Below are positions 37,049 to 50,487 of a stretch of DNA of 64,000 bases, one piece after another. The position numbers and the translations under genes were made by a program. The notes beneath the pieces are model-generated. The model did not search any database. It was not told the DNA's origin and saw only the letters and a program-made list of their open reading frames with translations. The stretch is from positions 47,012,555 to 47,076,554 of the forward strand of contig NC_088677.1 in NCBI RefSeq assembly GCF_950023065.1, read 5' to 3'. This DNA comes from Planococcus citri. Lineage: Eukaryota > Arthropoda > Insecta > Hemiptera > Pseudococcidae. How positions within the stretch are numbered: position 1 is the stretch's first letter; each line of letters starts with the position of its first letter.

Positions 37049-38305
37049 TTTCCCGCAATCATACAAATATTTCTTCTTTAATCGATATTAAATGGAATGA
37101 AAATTGTTCAACTATTGTACTTAACCTTATTGTTATACTGTAGCAAATTCAAAAGAATTAACACTATCTATCTACTATCTAGGTACCAACACCAAGTACC
37201 GGTTCTGTTGTACTTGTTTCAATGGTAATGCATAGAAAAAATCTCAAACACACCGCTTGCATGAAAGCAGGGTTACCATCGATTCAAATTTCAAGAAAAA
37301 TCAATACTATTTTTGAAATTATTTTGAAATCATTAGCTGCTGCTGGTAGGCTGCTGGTGCATAGAAGACCGATTCCTAGAAACTAAATATACTTGAAGAG
37401 TCGTTTTGACTTTCGTTTGAAATTGATACGATATTGTTTTACTTTGCGTGAATGCTTTCAAGTTTCAAATTTTACTCACGAACATCACAAACTCACACTC
37501 ATCTCAAAATTCTCAAATGATAAAATCCCTACTCAAATATTATTTTAAAGCGATAGCAATTTTCTAAAAATTTGATTCACTTCACTTTTGAGAATTGATG
37601 AGTTGATGTTGAATGTTGATGTTGAAATTGAATGCGCTCATCAAATTTTGAACTTTGAAGACATGGTTCGTGAATACGTGAATAGCATGTTATGTGAACT
37701 GAAAATGTCTTTTGCCTAAAGTGATCTTTTGCCGATTGCCGATCATGAATGACTCTGTATTAATTTCGTCGGCTCGTCGCACTTGAACTTTTCCTTTTAT
37801 CTGTAACATAGACTACTCTACTTGCAGTATTTTACATGATGAAAATAATATCGAGTACCGACTACCGAGTAGTACAGACTACAGAATACAGACATGAGAC
37901 AATTGCGAAGTTATTTATTAATTCTTAATTTTTTTCTGCGATGTTGTAGAGTAACATTAATTTCAAAGTGTGAAATTTTCTTCGAAAAAAAAAAAAAAAT
38001 TCAAATCGAGTTTTCAACTGTTTTGAGGTGAAAATAAATTCAAAACTTGGCGAAAAATTCCTTCATTTTTCATTAATAATGGTAACCCTGTTTCAAGTAT
38101 TGATGAGTTGTAAAACCGTAATCAATTTGGTTGAATGGTTGATATCCCGTTCCCGTTTACCCGTTCGTTCTTCGTAGTGTTCGCTGTTCAGTATGAATTA
38201 TTGTGAATAATAAGTATTGTAGTGGTAAAGAAATATCCCAATATTTTCATATTGTTTTTGATTTACTGGTGATGATTTATTATATGCCCGAGCACTATCT
38301 GAATC
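37049..38305. promoter_or_regulatory. Divergent intergenic region before SEC63
   Basis: This spacer should hold the promoters of the coiled-coil gene (-) and SEC63 (+). It has an A13 run near 37987 and no coding exon that I can see. No defined promoter elements were identified. Confidence 0.45.
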
Positions 38306-41300
38306 ATGGCTGGGCAAAAATTTCAATATGATGAAAGTGGCGGCACATTCTATTACTTCATCTTATCATTCTTAGCTCTTCTGCTTATTCCAAGCACTTA
38401 CTATTGGTGGCCACGCGGAGTAAAAATAGGTAATAATTACACCATATATTCAATCACAATGAAATAATGAGATTACTGTTATTGTACAATTGAAACACAT
38501 CAAAAAGTTGTGTCCGTGAAACGCATCAAAATGCGCCTTATATTTCCTAAATCGTGTCACCTCATTTGAGAAGTGTGTCATGAAATTTGCCAAACATTTT
38601 GCATATTTTTTAATTTTTTTCGTATTTTGTAGACACAGAATCAGAAACATCTACTTGCCAATGTACCGGTTGCAAGAAGAAGAAACTTATCATCCAGAAA
38701 AATGAACCATGGAAAATATTCAAAAATTACTTCGTGTAAGTTCCCACTATTGTCTGACTAGCTATCAGTCAATATAATTCTAACGCTGTATTCGTTTCTG
38801 TGTTACAGAAAATTCTTGATCTTTGGCGGTTGGGCAATTCTATTATTCTTAGCGTACAAAGTATCGAAATTTGATTATGAATACTCAAATTTTGATCCGT
38901 ATGAGATCCTTGGAGTCCCAATTGTAATAATATTAGATTACAGCGTTCAATATCACTTGAAAATAGTATTAAAATGTGATTTTATAATGTTGTAGAGTTC
39001 ATCCGAAGCAACTATTAAAAAAGCTTATCGTAGACTTTCATTGATTCTGCATCCGGATAAAGAAACCGGAAACGAAAAAGCTTTTATGAAATTAACGAAA
39101 GGTTTGTTGTGAAGTCTCAGTCGAATTATTTTTATCGTTACTTATTACTTGATTTTGTTCGTGTTTATGTAATTAATAGCCTATCAGGCGTTGACTGATG
39201 ACGAATCTCGTAAGAATTGGGAAAAGTATGGGAATCCTGATGGACCCGGAGCTATGAGTTTTGGTATAGCCTTACCATCGTGGATTGTAGAAAAAGAAAA
39301 TTCTGTTTTGGTTGGTATCGTGAAAACATTTAATTTATTCGTGTCATTTCTTTAATGGCTTACAATTCGGTGATTTTTTTTTTTTTGTTAAATTAGGTGC
39401 TTGGATTATACGCTTTAGTGTTCATGGTTGCGTTACCCGTAGCTGTTGGAATGTGGTGGTATAAATCCATCAGATATTCTGGTGACAAAGTAAATATTAC
39501 CCTAATGAGTTTATTTTATGTTATGTACAATAATTGATTAAAACCTATTCTTGTTCAGGTTTTACTGGATACTACACGACTTTATTATTTTTTCTTCCAT
39601 AAAACACCATCGATGCCCTTGAAAAGGGTAATCATGATCCTAGGAGCTTCCTTAGAATTTGAAAAGAAACATAATAGCGACATTGTAGAGAGAGAATCAG
39701 ATGAATTCGAAATGCCCAAAGTAATCTAATGTTTTTCTCAATGATGTGCTCATTTTTTCTCTCGTTATTTACTTTAAAATATTTATTGTTTTAGTTGATA
39801 AGTCAGCTACATAACTTAGGAGAAAAAAATCGTGAGCGTCCGTTGTATTATAAATATTCCTTGAAAGCTAGAGCATTAATTCACGCGCATTTATCAAGAA
39901 TTCCATTAAATCCTGAAACCCTGGATTTAGATAGAATGGTAGTTATCAAAAAATGTCCGCATTTGATACAAGAAATGATCAACTGCATAGCTCAGTTGAT
40001 ATTATTGGCGTACGCGCAACGAGGTAATTATTCATCCAAAATTTGCTCAAAATGTATTTGAGTTGAATTTAATTCATGATTTATTTTCACGTAGTTCCAA
40101 GACTGCTGAATATAGAAACATTGGAAAACTGTATGAAATTGTGTCCAATGGTCGTTCAAGCTTTATGGGAGTGCAAAAGCCCGCTATTACAATTACCTTA
40201 TATTCAAGAAGAACATCTTAGACATTTTGTGATTAAAAAAGTAAGCTTTGTATATGTTTGTTTACGCACATTATTGTTATAATGACCTATGACTTGACTT
40301 GATTTGCTCGATTTTAGCGTCATATTAGAAATATCCAGCAGTTTGCTCAATTAAAACATGAAGATAAAAGATCCATACTGAAATTTTTAAAAGATGAGCA
40401 ATTTGATAATGTCATGAAAGTTATAAGCAGGATGCCTCATATCGATTTTCAAGTGCGCTGCGAAGGTAATTTGCATAGTTATGAAACATCGACTGTTGAT
40501 TTGCAGAATGTGTAATCTAGTACGCTTTAATTTACAGTAATCGACGATGAAGCTTCCACTGTCTTTACCGCTGGAGCTATAGTCACTGTCACTGTGGTTC
40601 TTAAGCGTAGAAATTTAAGCGATGTTTTTGGCGATGAAACATACAAAGATAAAAACATTATAGAGAATAACGAAAAAGAACAGCAACAGCTGCAGCAACA
40701 ACAACAACAACAACAACAACAGCAGCAGCAACAACAACAACAACCGCAGCAAGAGAGCAACGAAGTGAATTCTGAGAAACCAGAAAGCGAGCAACAACAG
40801 CAAGCTAATAAGGTGGTGTATTATTAGTGATAAAGCACGTCGATAGAAACACCAGACCTGCAAACATATTCGTTTATTGAATCATTACCTACTCTTAATA
40901 ATTTTCAGGCCAATCCGAGGCCAGTTTGGCAAAAACGCCAATATAAAACGAAAAAAGGTAAGAAACAACAACCTACGCAGAAGAAACAGCAAACAAAATC
41001 GAAAGCCGCCAACAAAAAGCTCAATTGGGAAAGGAAACAGAAGGAAAAACAAGAACAAGAAAAAGAAAACGTAAATTCCAACCCAAAATAATGTACTAAC
41101 GTTTTTTTTCCCGAAAAATTAATCGATCATTTTTGTAGGAAAATTCCAAACCGGATAAAGAAGAAGATGAAAAAGACGAAGGGGATGAAAAAAGTAAAGA
41201 AGATAGAAAGAATTCTGATCAAGAAGAAAATTCTAGCTCTGAGAACGAATCTTCTTCTAGCGATGAAGAAGAAAGTGGAAAATCCGACAACGAAAGCGCC

Positions 41301-42027
41301 GAAGAACAAAAAAAAGTAATTTTACCATAGATAGTAGCCAATTGTTAAAAATAAACTCGAATGACTAAATTTAAATTAATGTTTGTAGCTCACCAACAAT
41401 AAACGTTCCCAAGAAAATACTAAAGAAGATGACGACGATAATTGGGAAAAATTCCAAAGTGGCATTAATAAAAAAGATCGTGTTTTGGAAGGTCGTAGTA
41501 AACAATCGCATTCCGTTCATTGTCCTTACTTTCCTGAGGTATGTCGATGATTTCCCCCGTTTTAAAATCTTTATACATCATGTATAATTTTTTTATTAAT
41601 GTTTCAATTTTTCTCAGGATAAACAAGAATACTGGTGGGTTTATGTCAGTGATAGGAAAAGTAGAACTCTTCTAACGCCACCTTACCACGTCACCGAACT
41701 CGTTGATTATGATGAAATTCAGTTGAAATTTACTGCCCCTCGGTGGCCCGGAGTGTATACTTTCGCTGTGTGTCTGCGTTCAGATTCATATCTAGGTTTC
41801 GATCAAATGCACGACATCAAGGTACTTGAATTACCGCTTGTATGTTGAAAATTTATTTTTAGATTCAACTCATCATGTTTTTTTTACAGCTTGATGTGAA
41901 AGAAGCGCCCGAAATTCCTACGGAACATCCGCAATGGGATATATCAGACGAAGACGATGAAAGTAAAGCTGAAGACAATGACGAAGAAATTTCAGAATTT
42001 ACCACCGACGAAGATGTTGAAGATTGA
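38306..42027 (+). CDS. Sec63: Translocation protein SEC63 (complete, 16 exons)
   Basis: Exons are 38306-38429, 38633-38735, 38809-38923, 38996-39101, 39180-39310, 39397-39489, 39559-39720, 39795-40023, 40095-40240, 40318-40465, 40538-40812, 40909-41070, 41139-41315, 41389-41538, 41618-41821 and 41890-42027. They sum to 2463 nt, 820 residues, in frame throughout. SEC63 is the ER membrane J-protein that recruits BiP to the SEC61 translocon. Visible parts are two N-terminal membrane segments, a J-domain with HPD at residues 133-135 (RRLSLILHPDKE), a third membrane segment (GLYALVFMVALPVAVGMWW), the Sec63/Brl domain, and an acidic C-terminus rich in E, D and S. A 17-glutamine run begins near residue 505, and a lysine/glutamine-rich stretch follows. 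This makes the protein longer than human SEC63 (760 aa). Intron 5 uses a GTTGGT donor. Confidence 0.96.
40681..40753 (+). repeat. CAR trinucleotide (polyglutamine) repeat in SEC63
   Basis: In-frame CAA/CAG repeat encoding QQQL then 17 consecutive Q, then PQQ. The mixed CAA/CAG codons interrupt pure triplets, which should reduce slippage. Confidence 0.97.
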
Positions 42028-44174
42028 AAATGTTTTTGTATGTATTACTAATGGAGAAATGGAACTCGAGTTGAATATTTACTCAGATTTTTAAACATGA
42101 TTTCAAATAACATTCTAATTGGCAGCTTCCTTCTCTTTCTACAAAAATTCTTGATAAATGTAATTTTTTACGAAACATTAATTAAAATCATGTATACTTA
42201 GACCTACATGGTAATTGCTATTAATATGTAATGTTTAATATTATACCTATCGAAATGTTTGCTGCTGAATACAAATGTGATATTGTGTACTCTACAGTCG
42301 TATGGTACTGAAATGCTTGGCGTGTATTTATTATTTTTATATTTATATTGTATTCATTTGGCCAAACGTGTTATTATCGAACGAGTTGTAAAAATAGTAC
42401 GTACGAATGGAGAGTTTACTCAAACTTATGGAGGAAAAAATGTGAACAACTCCCTGCTCAGAAGGTACATACAATTTTTGTTATTCTCGTATTTTTTTTT
42501 TCTTTGTCATCCCTACATTTTGAAATTTTAAAATTCTGATGTGATATAAGACTGTTACTGTTATATAGATTACCATTTTTTTACGATTTAAAATTGAAGT
42601 ATTTAAAAAAAAAAAGAATTTTATAAGTACCTAACGCGTAGACGAAACTAAGTTCGGTATTATTTATGTTGTCAAATTATTTTAAAAAAGTATTCGTACA
42701 TTGTCTTGAACAGTTGAATGTTTGTAGGTTATTTGTACAGTATTTATGTATGGTTGAAAATATACCGTTGTTGAGGGATTCCATTATTTTATACAGGTTT
42801 TCTTGATTAATGAAGTAACTACTCGAATGAGTTTAAAAACTGTATGTAATTGCCTTAGTCTTATCTGTATACGAAGGAATCGATCTTACTAAATTATACA
42901 TTTGGAACATTACAGTAAAAAATATTTAAATGCAACATAAATATGTACAATGTACATTCCCTGAAATCGCAAAACAAATCTATAGATATATTCTACTCGT
43001 GTAAAATTAGTACAATTGAAAAAACATTCGTTCGCGGTACCGCGATTAGTTACCAATACCAAGAACCGTCGACTTTATTTGAAGCCAAAAAGTTTTAAAA
43101 TGCACTTTATACCGCGACTTCTCATCCAAAAATTTCCGTATTGAGTTAGAATTGCAAAAATTCCCAGAAAATGCAGGTCATGATAAACACGTGTACCTAC
43201 TACCTAGCTCTCTACGTAGGTACCTATTATTTCAGAAATGTAATAAATAAATTATTGTTGAAATATTTTAACGATGGAAACCGCGACCGAAATCTCGACG
43301 ACAATTAAAATTATTTTTCTGGTGATGTTTTGCATAATGTCAAAGTTTAAGGAGTTATTAAAGATTTAGAAAAAAATAGTAGGTATCTGTAGGCGAAAAA
43401 TTGATCATCCTGGAGTAGTTGGTTTGCAGTCTCTTCAAATCCTGTACTCAAAGAAGTGCATTCTCATAGTCAAAAACTCAAAATTAGTTTCAAACGAGTT
43501 TTCTTCTGTCATTTTAACATCGTCGTAAAAATAACTGCGTATTAATTTATAATAAATATAGGCGATGGTTCCATATTATAATTTTCCTTGTAATAATTCT
43601 ACATGCAACCTAAACTGCACAATGAGAATTGGTTTGTAGACCGTGAGAGATTTGATGGGGCGAAATTATGCCGCGGGAGACTGAAATTATTATTTTTATA
43701 GCTCAAAAAACATTTTTAGTCTTGTACCTAGTATTCGCATATTTTCAATTTAGGCAATAATGTCCATAAACTGTTTTGTAAAGTCAAGACAAAAAACCGA
43801 AGATGTTTTGATATTTTCAGTCTTTTATTTATCAACTCCAAACGTTTGTCAATTTTGAACTAAATATTTTTAGACACTTTCAAACTTTTGCAAATGGGTT
43901 TATAACTTAATGGGACGGTTATCTAGGTACGGACTAAAATCTACTTACGGACGTATTCAATTCATCACGTTGAGGCGTTGATTAATATTAAAATATAATG
44001 AAAGACAACGTATCACGAAACCTCTTTCAAGGTCTAGAAACTAGTCCTATGAAGTTGGAAAATTTCATACTTTAGGTAGGTATGTAAATTTCCGCACTCT
44101 CATAATTTTTCAACAACTCAAGATGTTTTGTTTTTGTTGTTTAAATCTCACATTATTGTGCTTCGAGGAAATTG
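42028..44174. other. SEC63 3' flank and intergenic region
   Basis: AT-rich, with short chance frames. I see no exon, RNA gene or bounded repeat before the hAT-like element at 44175. Confidence 0.5.
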
Positions 44175-44635
44175 TAGTGGTGTGGGTTTCAGGTAGTTTT
44201 TTCCTCCGGAGGAAAAAAACCTCCTGAAAAAAACAACCGGAGAACTACCGGAGATTTTGAAAAACTACCGGAGGAACTATCGGTTATAACCGGTAGTTTT
44301 TCACAGCTTTTAAAACGCATAAAGTGAATGTTGAATTATATATTTTTGGAACAGAATAATTAACGATGTTATTTAATCGTGTAAAATAACGCAAAAGTAG
44401 CCTAAAATGTCTAAAAAAGTTAGCCAAATTAATCTTGGCTCATTTTTTTCGAGAATTTAGGCACTTTTACGTTCATTTTTGGTAAAATTTGATGAAAATA
44501 GTACAACCGGTAGGTAGTTTTTTCCTCCGGTAGTTTCGGTACTACCTAACAAATTAAAGCGGTAGGAGGTTTTCGGTAGTTTTTGGGAAAACTACCGGTT
44601 ATTCTCCGGTAGTTTTTCCTCCGCCCACACCACTA
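44175..44635. mobile_element. hAT-like MITE with perfect 8-bp duplication
   Basis: 461 bp with ends TAGTGGTGTGGG and the inverse CCCACACCACTA. A perfect 8-bp target duplication, GGAAATTG, lies at 44167-44174 and 44636-44643. Ends and duplication length fit hAT. Inside are many copies of ACTACCGG/CCGGTAGT in both orientations (e.g. CTACCGGAG, CTCCGGTAG), concentrated near both ends as expected for transposase-binding repeats. It sits just downstream of the sulfatase stop, probably in or near its 3' UTR. Confidence 0.93.
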
Positions 44636-44657
44636 GGAAATTGTTTGCTTCATATTT

Positions 44658-47600
44658 TCATAGCCCAACGATGGAATACAGTTCTTCAGCAATATCACCC
44701 CAATTGGTCCAAGTATTATTGTACAAAGCTGGATTAGATAAGTTATTTCCGATGTTTACATCAATCTTCACCACAGTTTTTCTGAACTCATTAATCTTGT
44801 CTTCCAACTTGTATTGTACGGCTTTCATTCGTTCGCTACTGTCGTATAAATTATAGTATTCGCACGGGTCCTCCTCAATGTTAAACAAACAAGGCCGTTT
44901 TCTCGGTAAACAGGGTTCGAGATGCTCGACATCTTTGCGAATATTACACGAGATTTTTGTCAAATTTCTCAACGTCAAAATGTCGGCAAAAGTCAGAGGA
45001 CGAGTTACATTCATTAATGCCTGATTGGCTGCGCTATGCAATATCTTAATCGTATCATATTCGGGAACTGCATCTTGGGGAATACCAGACCACATGTCTA
45101 GGTATCCTAGTAAAGAAGTACCTGGAAATTTAATACCATTAGATTGAATTAATGAAGTAGGTAGGATTATTAATTTACGCGCGCATGTGGAAATTGTAAC
45201 ATGAATCGGAATCGGAACTAGTTTTTGCAAATGGGTACAGTATACTCTCACAAAACTCACATATGGGAGTGTCAGATCACGGATCGAGGTTACTTTGGTC
45301 AATTGGTTTCCTCGTCATATTCATTGACATATACCTAATACAAGTAAAACTTCCGTATAAGCAATTATTTGATGTATGTACCTAGACCTACTATCTCAGC
45401 ACCTAATGGTTCTTCTGTTTAGTTTTTGTATTATGAAAAAAAATTGTTGCACTTCGGAGAACATCGTGCTTCTGTGTAATGATAACTTGTTGGCTAAAAG
45501 TGACTTACCGTTTACAAGTTTGAAAGGACCTTCGCGTAGGGCTGCATAACCATTGCCATTTTTTTCATCTATATTGTGAAGTATGGTGTAATTTACATAT
45601 TCTTTTTTGGCACCTGTTAATACGTCCCATAAGTTGTTACCGTCGATGTCATTCAAGTCGTTCTTATCACCACCTTAGAATGCGTAAATTTGTTAATTAA
45701 ACGTGCGAATTATTAATTCAAGTTTGACGTATGATTAAATTCAGTTTGTCAATTTACCCGCTGCTGAGTACAATGTAGGTAACCAGTCGGAAATGTGCAT
45801 GAGTTGAGAGCTAACTTTTCTCGTCTTTGGTAATAATTTACTCCATATTAATGCTACTGTTTTAACACCTCCTTCCCACGGAGTAGATTTCTCCTAAAAA
45901 AAGAAATAAATTTTCCATTTGTAAATCTACTTTGTTACATTACTTACCTATATAAACCAGCAAATCAAGGCCGGACTGAGTTGGACAGAAGGGTAGCTTA
46001 TTTCAAATATGTATACCTATACCTACATGCTGGTTTTAAGGTTGAAAATAGTATGAGTCTATTTTTTATAGGTACTCATGTTCTAAAGCGATGAACCGAC
46101 GAGCTTTCTTTCTAAAGAAAATTTCAACCAGTTACCTACTCAATGAGTTCAAAACAAGAAAAATTTACAAATTGTTTTTGAACGAATAGGGCCTAAGTAC
46201 ATACTATGTACATGTAGGTAAGTATAAGAAATGTAGTTAGTGTACTTATCTTCAAGGTCTACACTTGAGCTGAAGAACTAGTATAAAGAACTTGAAATTC
46301 ATAAATATGCTTACTCCTTTCAAAGGCCAATTAGATCCTTGATTTTTCATCAACCCTACAGTTGGAGCACCGTTATCAGAAACGAACACTATAATCGAGT
46401 TTTCCAACATGGAATTTTCTTTCAAAGCAGCGACCACTTTACCAACCGATTCATCTAATTTGGAAACCATGGCTGAAATAAATATAATAGAAAACTCGAT
46501 TAGTTACCTATAAGATTAAGCCTACCTATCTTTTGTAATAAGAGTTTTTATTTGTGCAGTTGAAAAATAATTTGTAAGCAGCTATTTGGAGTTGGTTGGA
46601 TGGGCGATGATAAAGTTTTGAATAATGTTTGGATTCAATAATCCAAAAGAGGTTGCGTATAACCCTAAAAAAGTAATTCAACAACCTTATCGTAAACAAA
46701 CAAAAAAATGTACAGGGGTCGGCGTAAGTTAGTATTCGCATTCGAAAACTGATGAGTTTTCTTTAACACCCTGTTGTGTGTAATTAGTAGATAGAGGGTC
46801 ATGTAAGTAGTGCGTTGTGTTCATAGAAGTCCCACCAACACCTTGGTAGTAATAGTTTCGTTCCCCACTATGTCACTACAGAAAAAAAAATCACTTTTTG
46901 TTTTACAAAATTTTTGTTTGTGCAAATCGGAATACTAACTTACGCCGACCCCTGTATATCTATGAATATTGAATAAGACTATACATAGACAACATAACTT
47001 CTACTACTTTCCTAACCCAAATATACGTTTCCCTTTCTGATTCCCTTTCGTCCATAATATCAAGTATCAACTCTCACTTCACTGATCTTCAATTTTTAAA
47101 ATTTTTTAAAATGCAAAACTAATGTCTCACTTTCCCCTCACCGCACCTTTAAATCAACTCCTGATTCTGCAATACTTAGTCGTGAAAGAATGGGAGAAAT
47201 AAAAATGATCATTATTTTAAAATATTTTTAATTGATTATTTTAGGGTAGGTTCCCACCTAAGTATTGATTATAGGTTCTAATTAATGAGAGTATCGCCCG
47301 CGATTATTTAGTGTGAAGTTTTAGATCAAGGTAATCGATGAATCACGCTGAATTTTATTGAACACTTTCCTGGGTATAAATACGACAAATATGCGTGGAT
47401 ATCATTACGAGTTGTTTTTGTTTTCTTTTTCTTTTTTTCATTTGAAAAGGAGTTTATAAGGAGCCCTTGATTCCGGGTTCATGATGGCCCTCAGCATCAG
47501 CCTGAGCTGGAACTTTCACCAGTACCTATTTTTGCACTCTTTTCTGCAAAATTCTAGGCAGGTAGGGGTACCTAACTATTCATTCGTCAACGAACTCGTA

Positions 47601-50487
47601 CATTCCAAAATGTAAAATTTCGCCATTCCTTGAAGGATAGAACAGTTAGATGAACAGTTAGATTACCAAGTGGACTGCTGAAGTGTTTTGAGAAATCAAG
47701 TTTGTTTTGATTAACCTACCTATACCTACCTAATCACCTTTTCAATGACATTTTGATTTTACACTTTCAAAATTCTTGCCCGCATTCTGAAAAAGTTCTT
47801 TTCAAGAAAAAAATCGATGATCTCTCTGCACACAGCTGCCCCCGCTCTCTCCTCAAACAATTAAATAATCCCTTTCAAAAAAAAACCTCATCTGATCTCT
47901 TTAATACAAAAATATAGTTGCACTTCCCACGAGCTGTGCACAGGAAGGACCAAAATTACTTGAAAGATCCAGAGAGCTTTTTTTTTGAGTAGGACGTTAA
48001 TTTGGAAGAGTTAATCTATTGCGTGAATTGAAAATTTTTAATTTTTTCTAACAAATGAGAGAGTAATTTTTTTAATCATTATTTTCTCGTAATATCCAAC
48101 AACTTTGTTGGGGGAGGGGGCATAATATTTTCAAAAAACAAAAAATTAATTTAAAAAAAACATGTAAAAATACTAAACAAATTTTTATGCCAACTGTAAA
48201 AAAAAAGAGGAAATGTGACCCGTTCTGAAAATAGGGGCCACAAGTTGGATTTTTCATTTTCAATTTTTTGGCCATTTTGAAAACTAGACATCATACCGAG
48301 TCGAATGAGACCAATCCCAGCCTCATAGCTCATTTTTCCCATCTTTTTTCAATTCTTGAAGTTGAAGGATTGAAAAACAAGATTTTGAGAAAGACGCATT
48401 TAAAGAAAAAAATTTATGAAAACTGATAATGTCATGTTTTCCGAGAAAAGGTACATAATGTTTCAAAAAATGGATTCTGGTACTTGAAAGTGCGTAGAAT
48501 AACATGGAATAAGTTAAATTTACGATAAGAACACGTTTACATTATAAAAACATAAAAAAATAAGATAAAAGAGAAAAAAAAATTTAAAAAATTTAAATTT
48601 TTTTTCGATTTTTACTTTCTTTTGCAAATATATCGAAAACTAAGCCTCCTAGAAAAAAACTAATGATATTACGTCGATTGGAAATTTAATTCTCTACAAT
48701 TTTCCACGACATAATTTTTCCGTAAAATGCTTTTTTCCGCCTCCAGAGAGCTTTGAATGTTTTGAGCGCTCAAATTTTCGACTGACACCAACTTCAAAAT
48801 GCGCTTTCAACACATTTTTCGGCCAAATTACGTGTTGTGGCTGTGTCACATGACGGTTCACATGCCCAACAACCGAAATCCGTGAAAAAACAATTTTTCA
48901 AAATTTTGACTTATTTTTACATTCTTGCCTCTACTGTAAAAAAACGTTTTCCGACTTTTGGTCCCTTTTGTCAGAACATAATTGTTGGTAGGATACCTTG
49001 TCTATAGTTTTGAAAATGTAAATTTTTGGAACACTGAAGGCCGATTTGAAAAATATGAGTTTATGTTGTGATAGAGACCATACAAGCAACATCTCTTGGT
49101 CTCTCTTCTTTGAATTTATATTTTCACCATTTTTATCGGAAGAAACATATGTAGGTAGCAGGTACCTATTTAAATCTTAACTGCCAAACGTTGTTTTTCC
49201 GGAGGGGGACTCTAATTACTGTTCAAGGATTTAGAAAAAAAAAATCTAAAAGTGTTTGATAGGAACGACAATGACTGTACGTGTTTTACCGTTACTAAAT
49301 TTTTACCAATTTTCAAAATACTTTGAATGGAATTTTCAGGTGTTTTTTGTTCTCAACTCTGAAAGAGAATATGAAAAAACGAGCATCCCTCTTATAGGAC
49401 AATATCACTGACACTCATTAAGCAGAAACGTGTAATTTTCTGACTTTTTAACGATGAGTAACGAAGAGATTACGCGGAAAAAGTTATAACCTCTCATTAT
49501 ACGTATTTAAGTCAATTGCACGCAATTTTTTATCTAGATTTCCCTCAGTCCGTGAAAAAAATACCTACATACGTAGGTAAGGTAGATAAGCGTAACCTAT
49601 TAACCAGTTGATGAAACATCCCCAAAGATTATATGATAAAAGGAGACATCTCATGTACAAGCATCGCGATGGAATTTTTTTGCAAAAAAAAGTAATTTTT
49701 GCGGTTACACCACTTTAGAGGTACCTAGGTAATTAAACCCCGACTGAAATTATAAAATTGAGAAATTTATGGAAACCACGTGAAATACATCTCACACGTT
49801 GTCCACGCTTTGGAGAAAAATTTGGAACCGGTTTAATTTATGCGAATGAAAATTAAAAGCAGCAATTGGTGCAATTATAAACGGTGGGTGAAATTTCATA
49901 CCGGCGTAACGTTGACGATCGTAGTTCTCGAGGTAAGAGAATTTATCAATTTCTTCTTCTGGTGCTTGTAAAGGATCTTCGTAAGTGCCAGCGTGTGGAG
50001 CCAGATGCGCCAAGTAGAGAAATAATGGCTCGGAAGCGTTATGACTTTCAATTATATCCACCGCTTCGTCGGTAAAAATATCGGTTGTGTACTTGCCATA
50101 GGCTGACCAATCAGTAGTCATGTTTCTTCTCATATCATAACCATCGTACGGAATAAACTGTGAAAATTTTGCAAACCATAGAGATCGTTAAACGCCATAA
50201 CGAACTAGAACAATATTTTATAACTTGATAATAGGTATATAATAATGAACTTTTGGTTACCCAAGCTTGAACATTGTGTCTGTAATAATCATGATATCCG
50301 TTCCATAATCCGTAAAAAGAGTCAAAACCACGATACGGCGGAGTATACTCTTTTTTATAAAATCCCAAGTGCCATTTGCCGACAGCGTGAGTCTTGTACC
50401 CCAATGGTTTTAAATACTGTGGCAATATTTTTTCATCTAATGGTAGACCAGAGGCCTGCGTTTCTAGGACTACATTATGTTGCATTC
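44658..50487 (-). CDS. Arylsulfatase B-like sulfatase, 3' six exons (partial)
   Basis: Exons in transcript order are 50487-50261, 50157-49902, 46472-46315, 45893-45758, 45673-45509 and 45121-44658. All have GT/AG borders and consistent phase. The protein runs from GMQHNVVLETQASGLPL through VGKWHLGFY, GFDSFYG, LAPHAG, FVSDNGAP and LKGEKSTPWEGG to a normal C-terminus. This is the arylsulfatase B (N-acetylgalactosamine-4-sulfatase) family of the lysosome or secretory route. The KWHLG, SDNG and WEGG residues that bind metal and sulfate are present. The upstream exon with the CxPSR motif, whose cysteine becomes formylglycine, is absent: a Maverick element begins less than 600 bp upstream. The 5' exons may lie beyond 64 kb, or the gene may be broken. 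The intron at 46473-49901 is 3.4 kb. Confidence 0.9.
46473..49901. other. Large intron of the sulfatase gene
   Basis: Non-coding and AT-rich. It holds the MITE at 46713; nothing else in it can be supported as a gene. Confidence 0.6.
46713..46954. mobile_element. TA-flanked MITE with CAGGGGTCGGCG ends
   Basis: 242 bp with perfect ends of about 24 bp: left CAGGGGTCGGCGTAAGTTAG, right CTAACTTACGCCGACCCCTG. TA flanks it at 46711-46712 and 46955-46956. It is a non-autonomous Tc1/mariner-type element in the sulfatase intron. Confidence 0.93.

Noticed and set aside
40527..40863. Frames antisense to the SEC63 polyglutamine tract (poly-C and poly-L)
   Set aside because: Shadows of the CAA/CAG repeat in a confirmed SEC63 exon.
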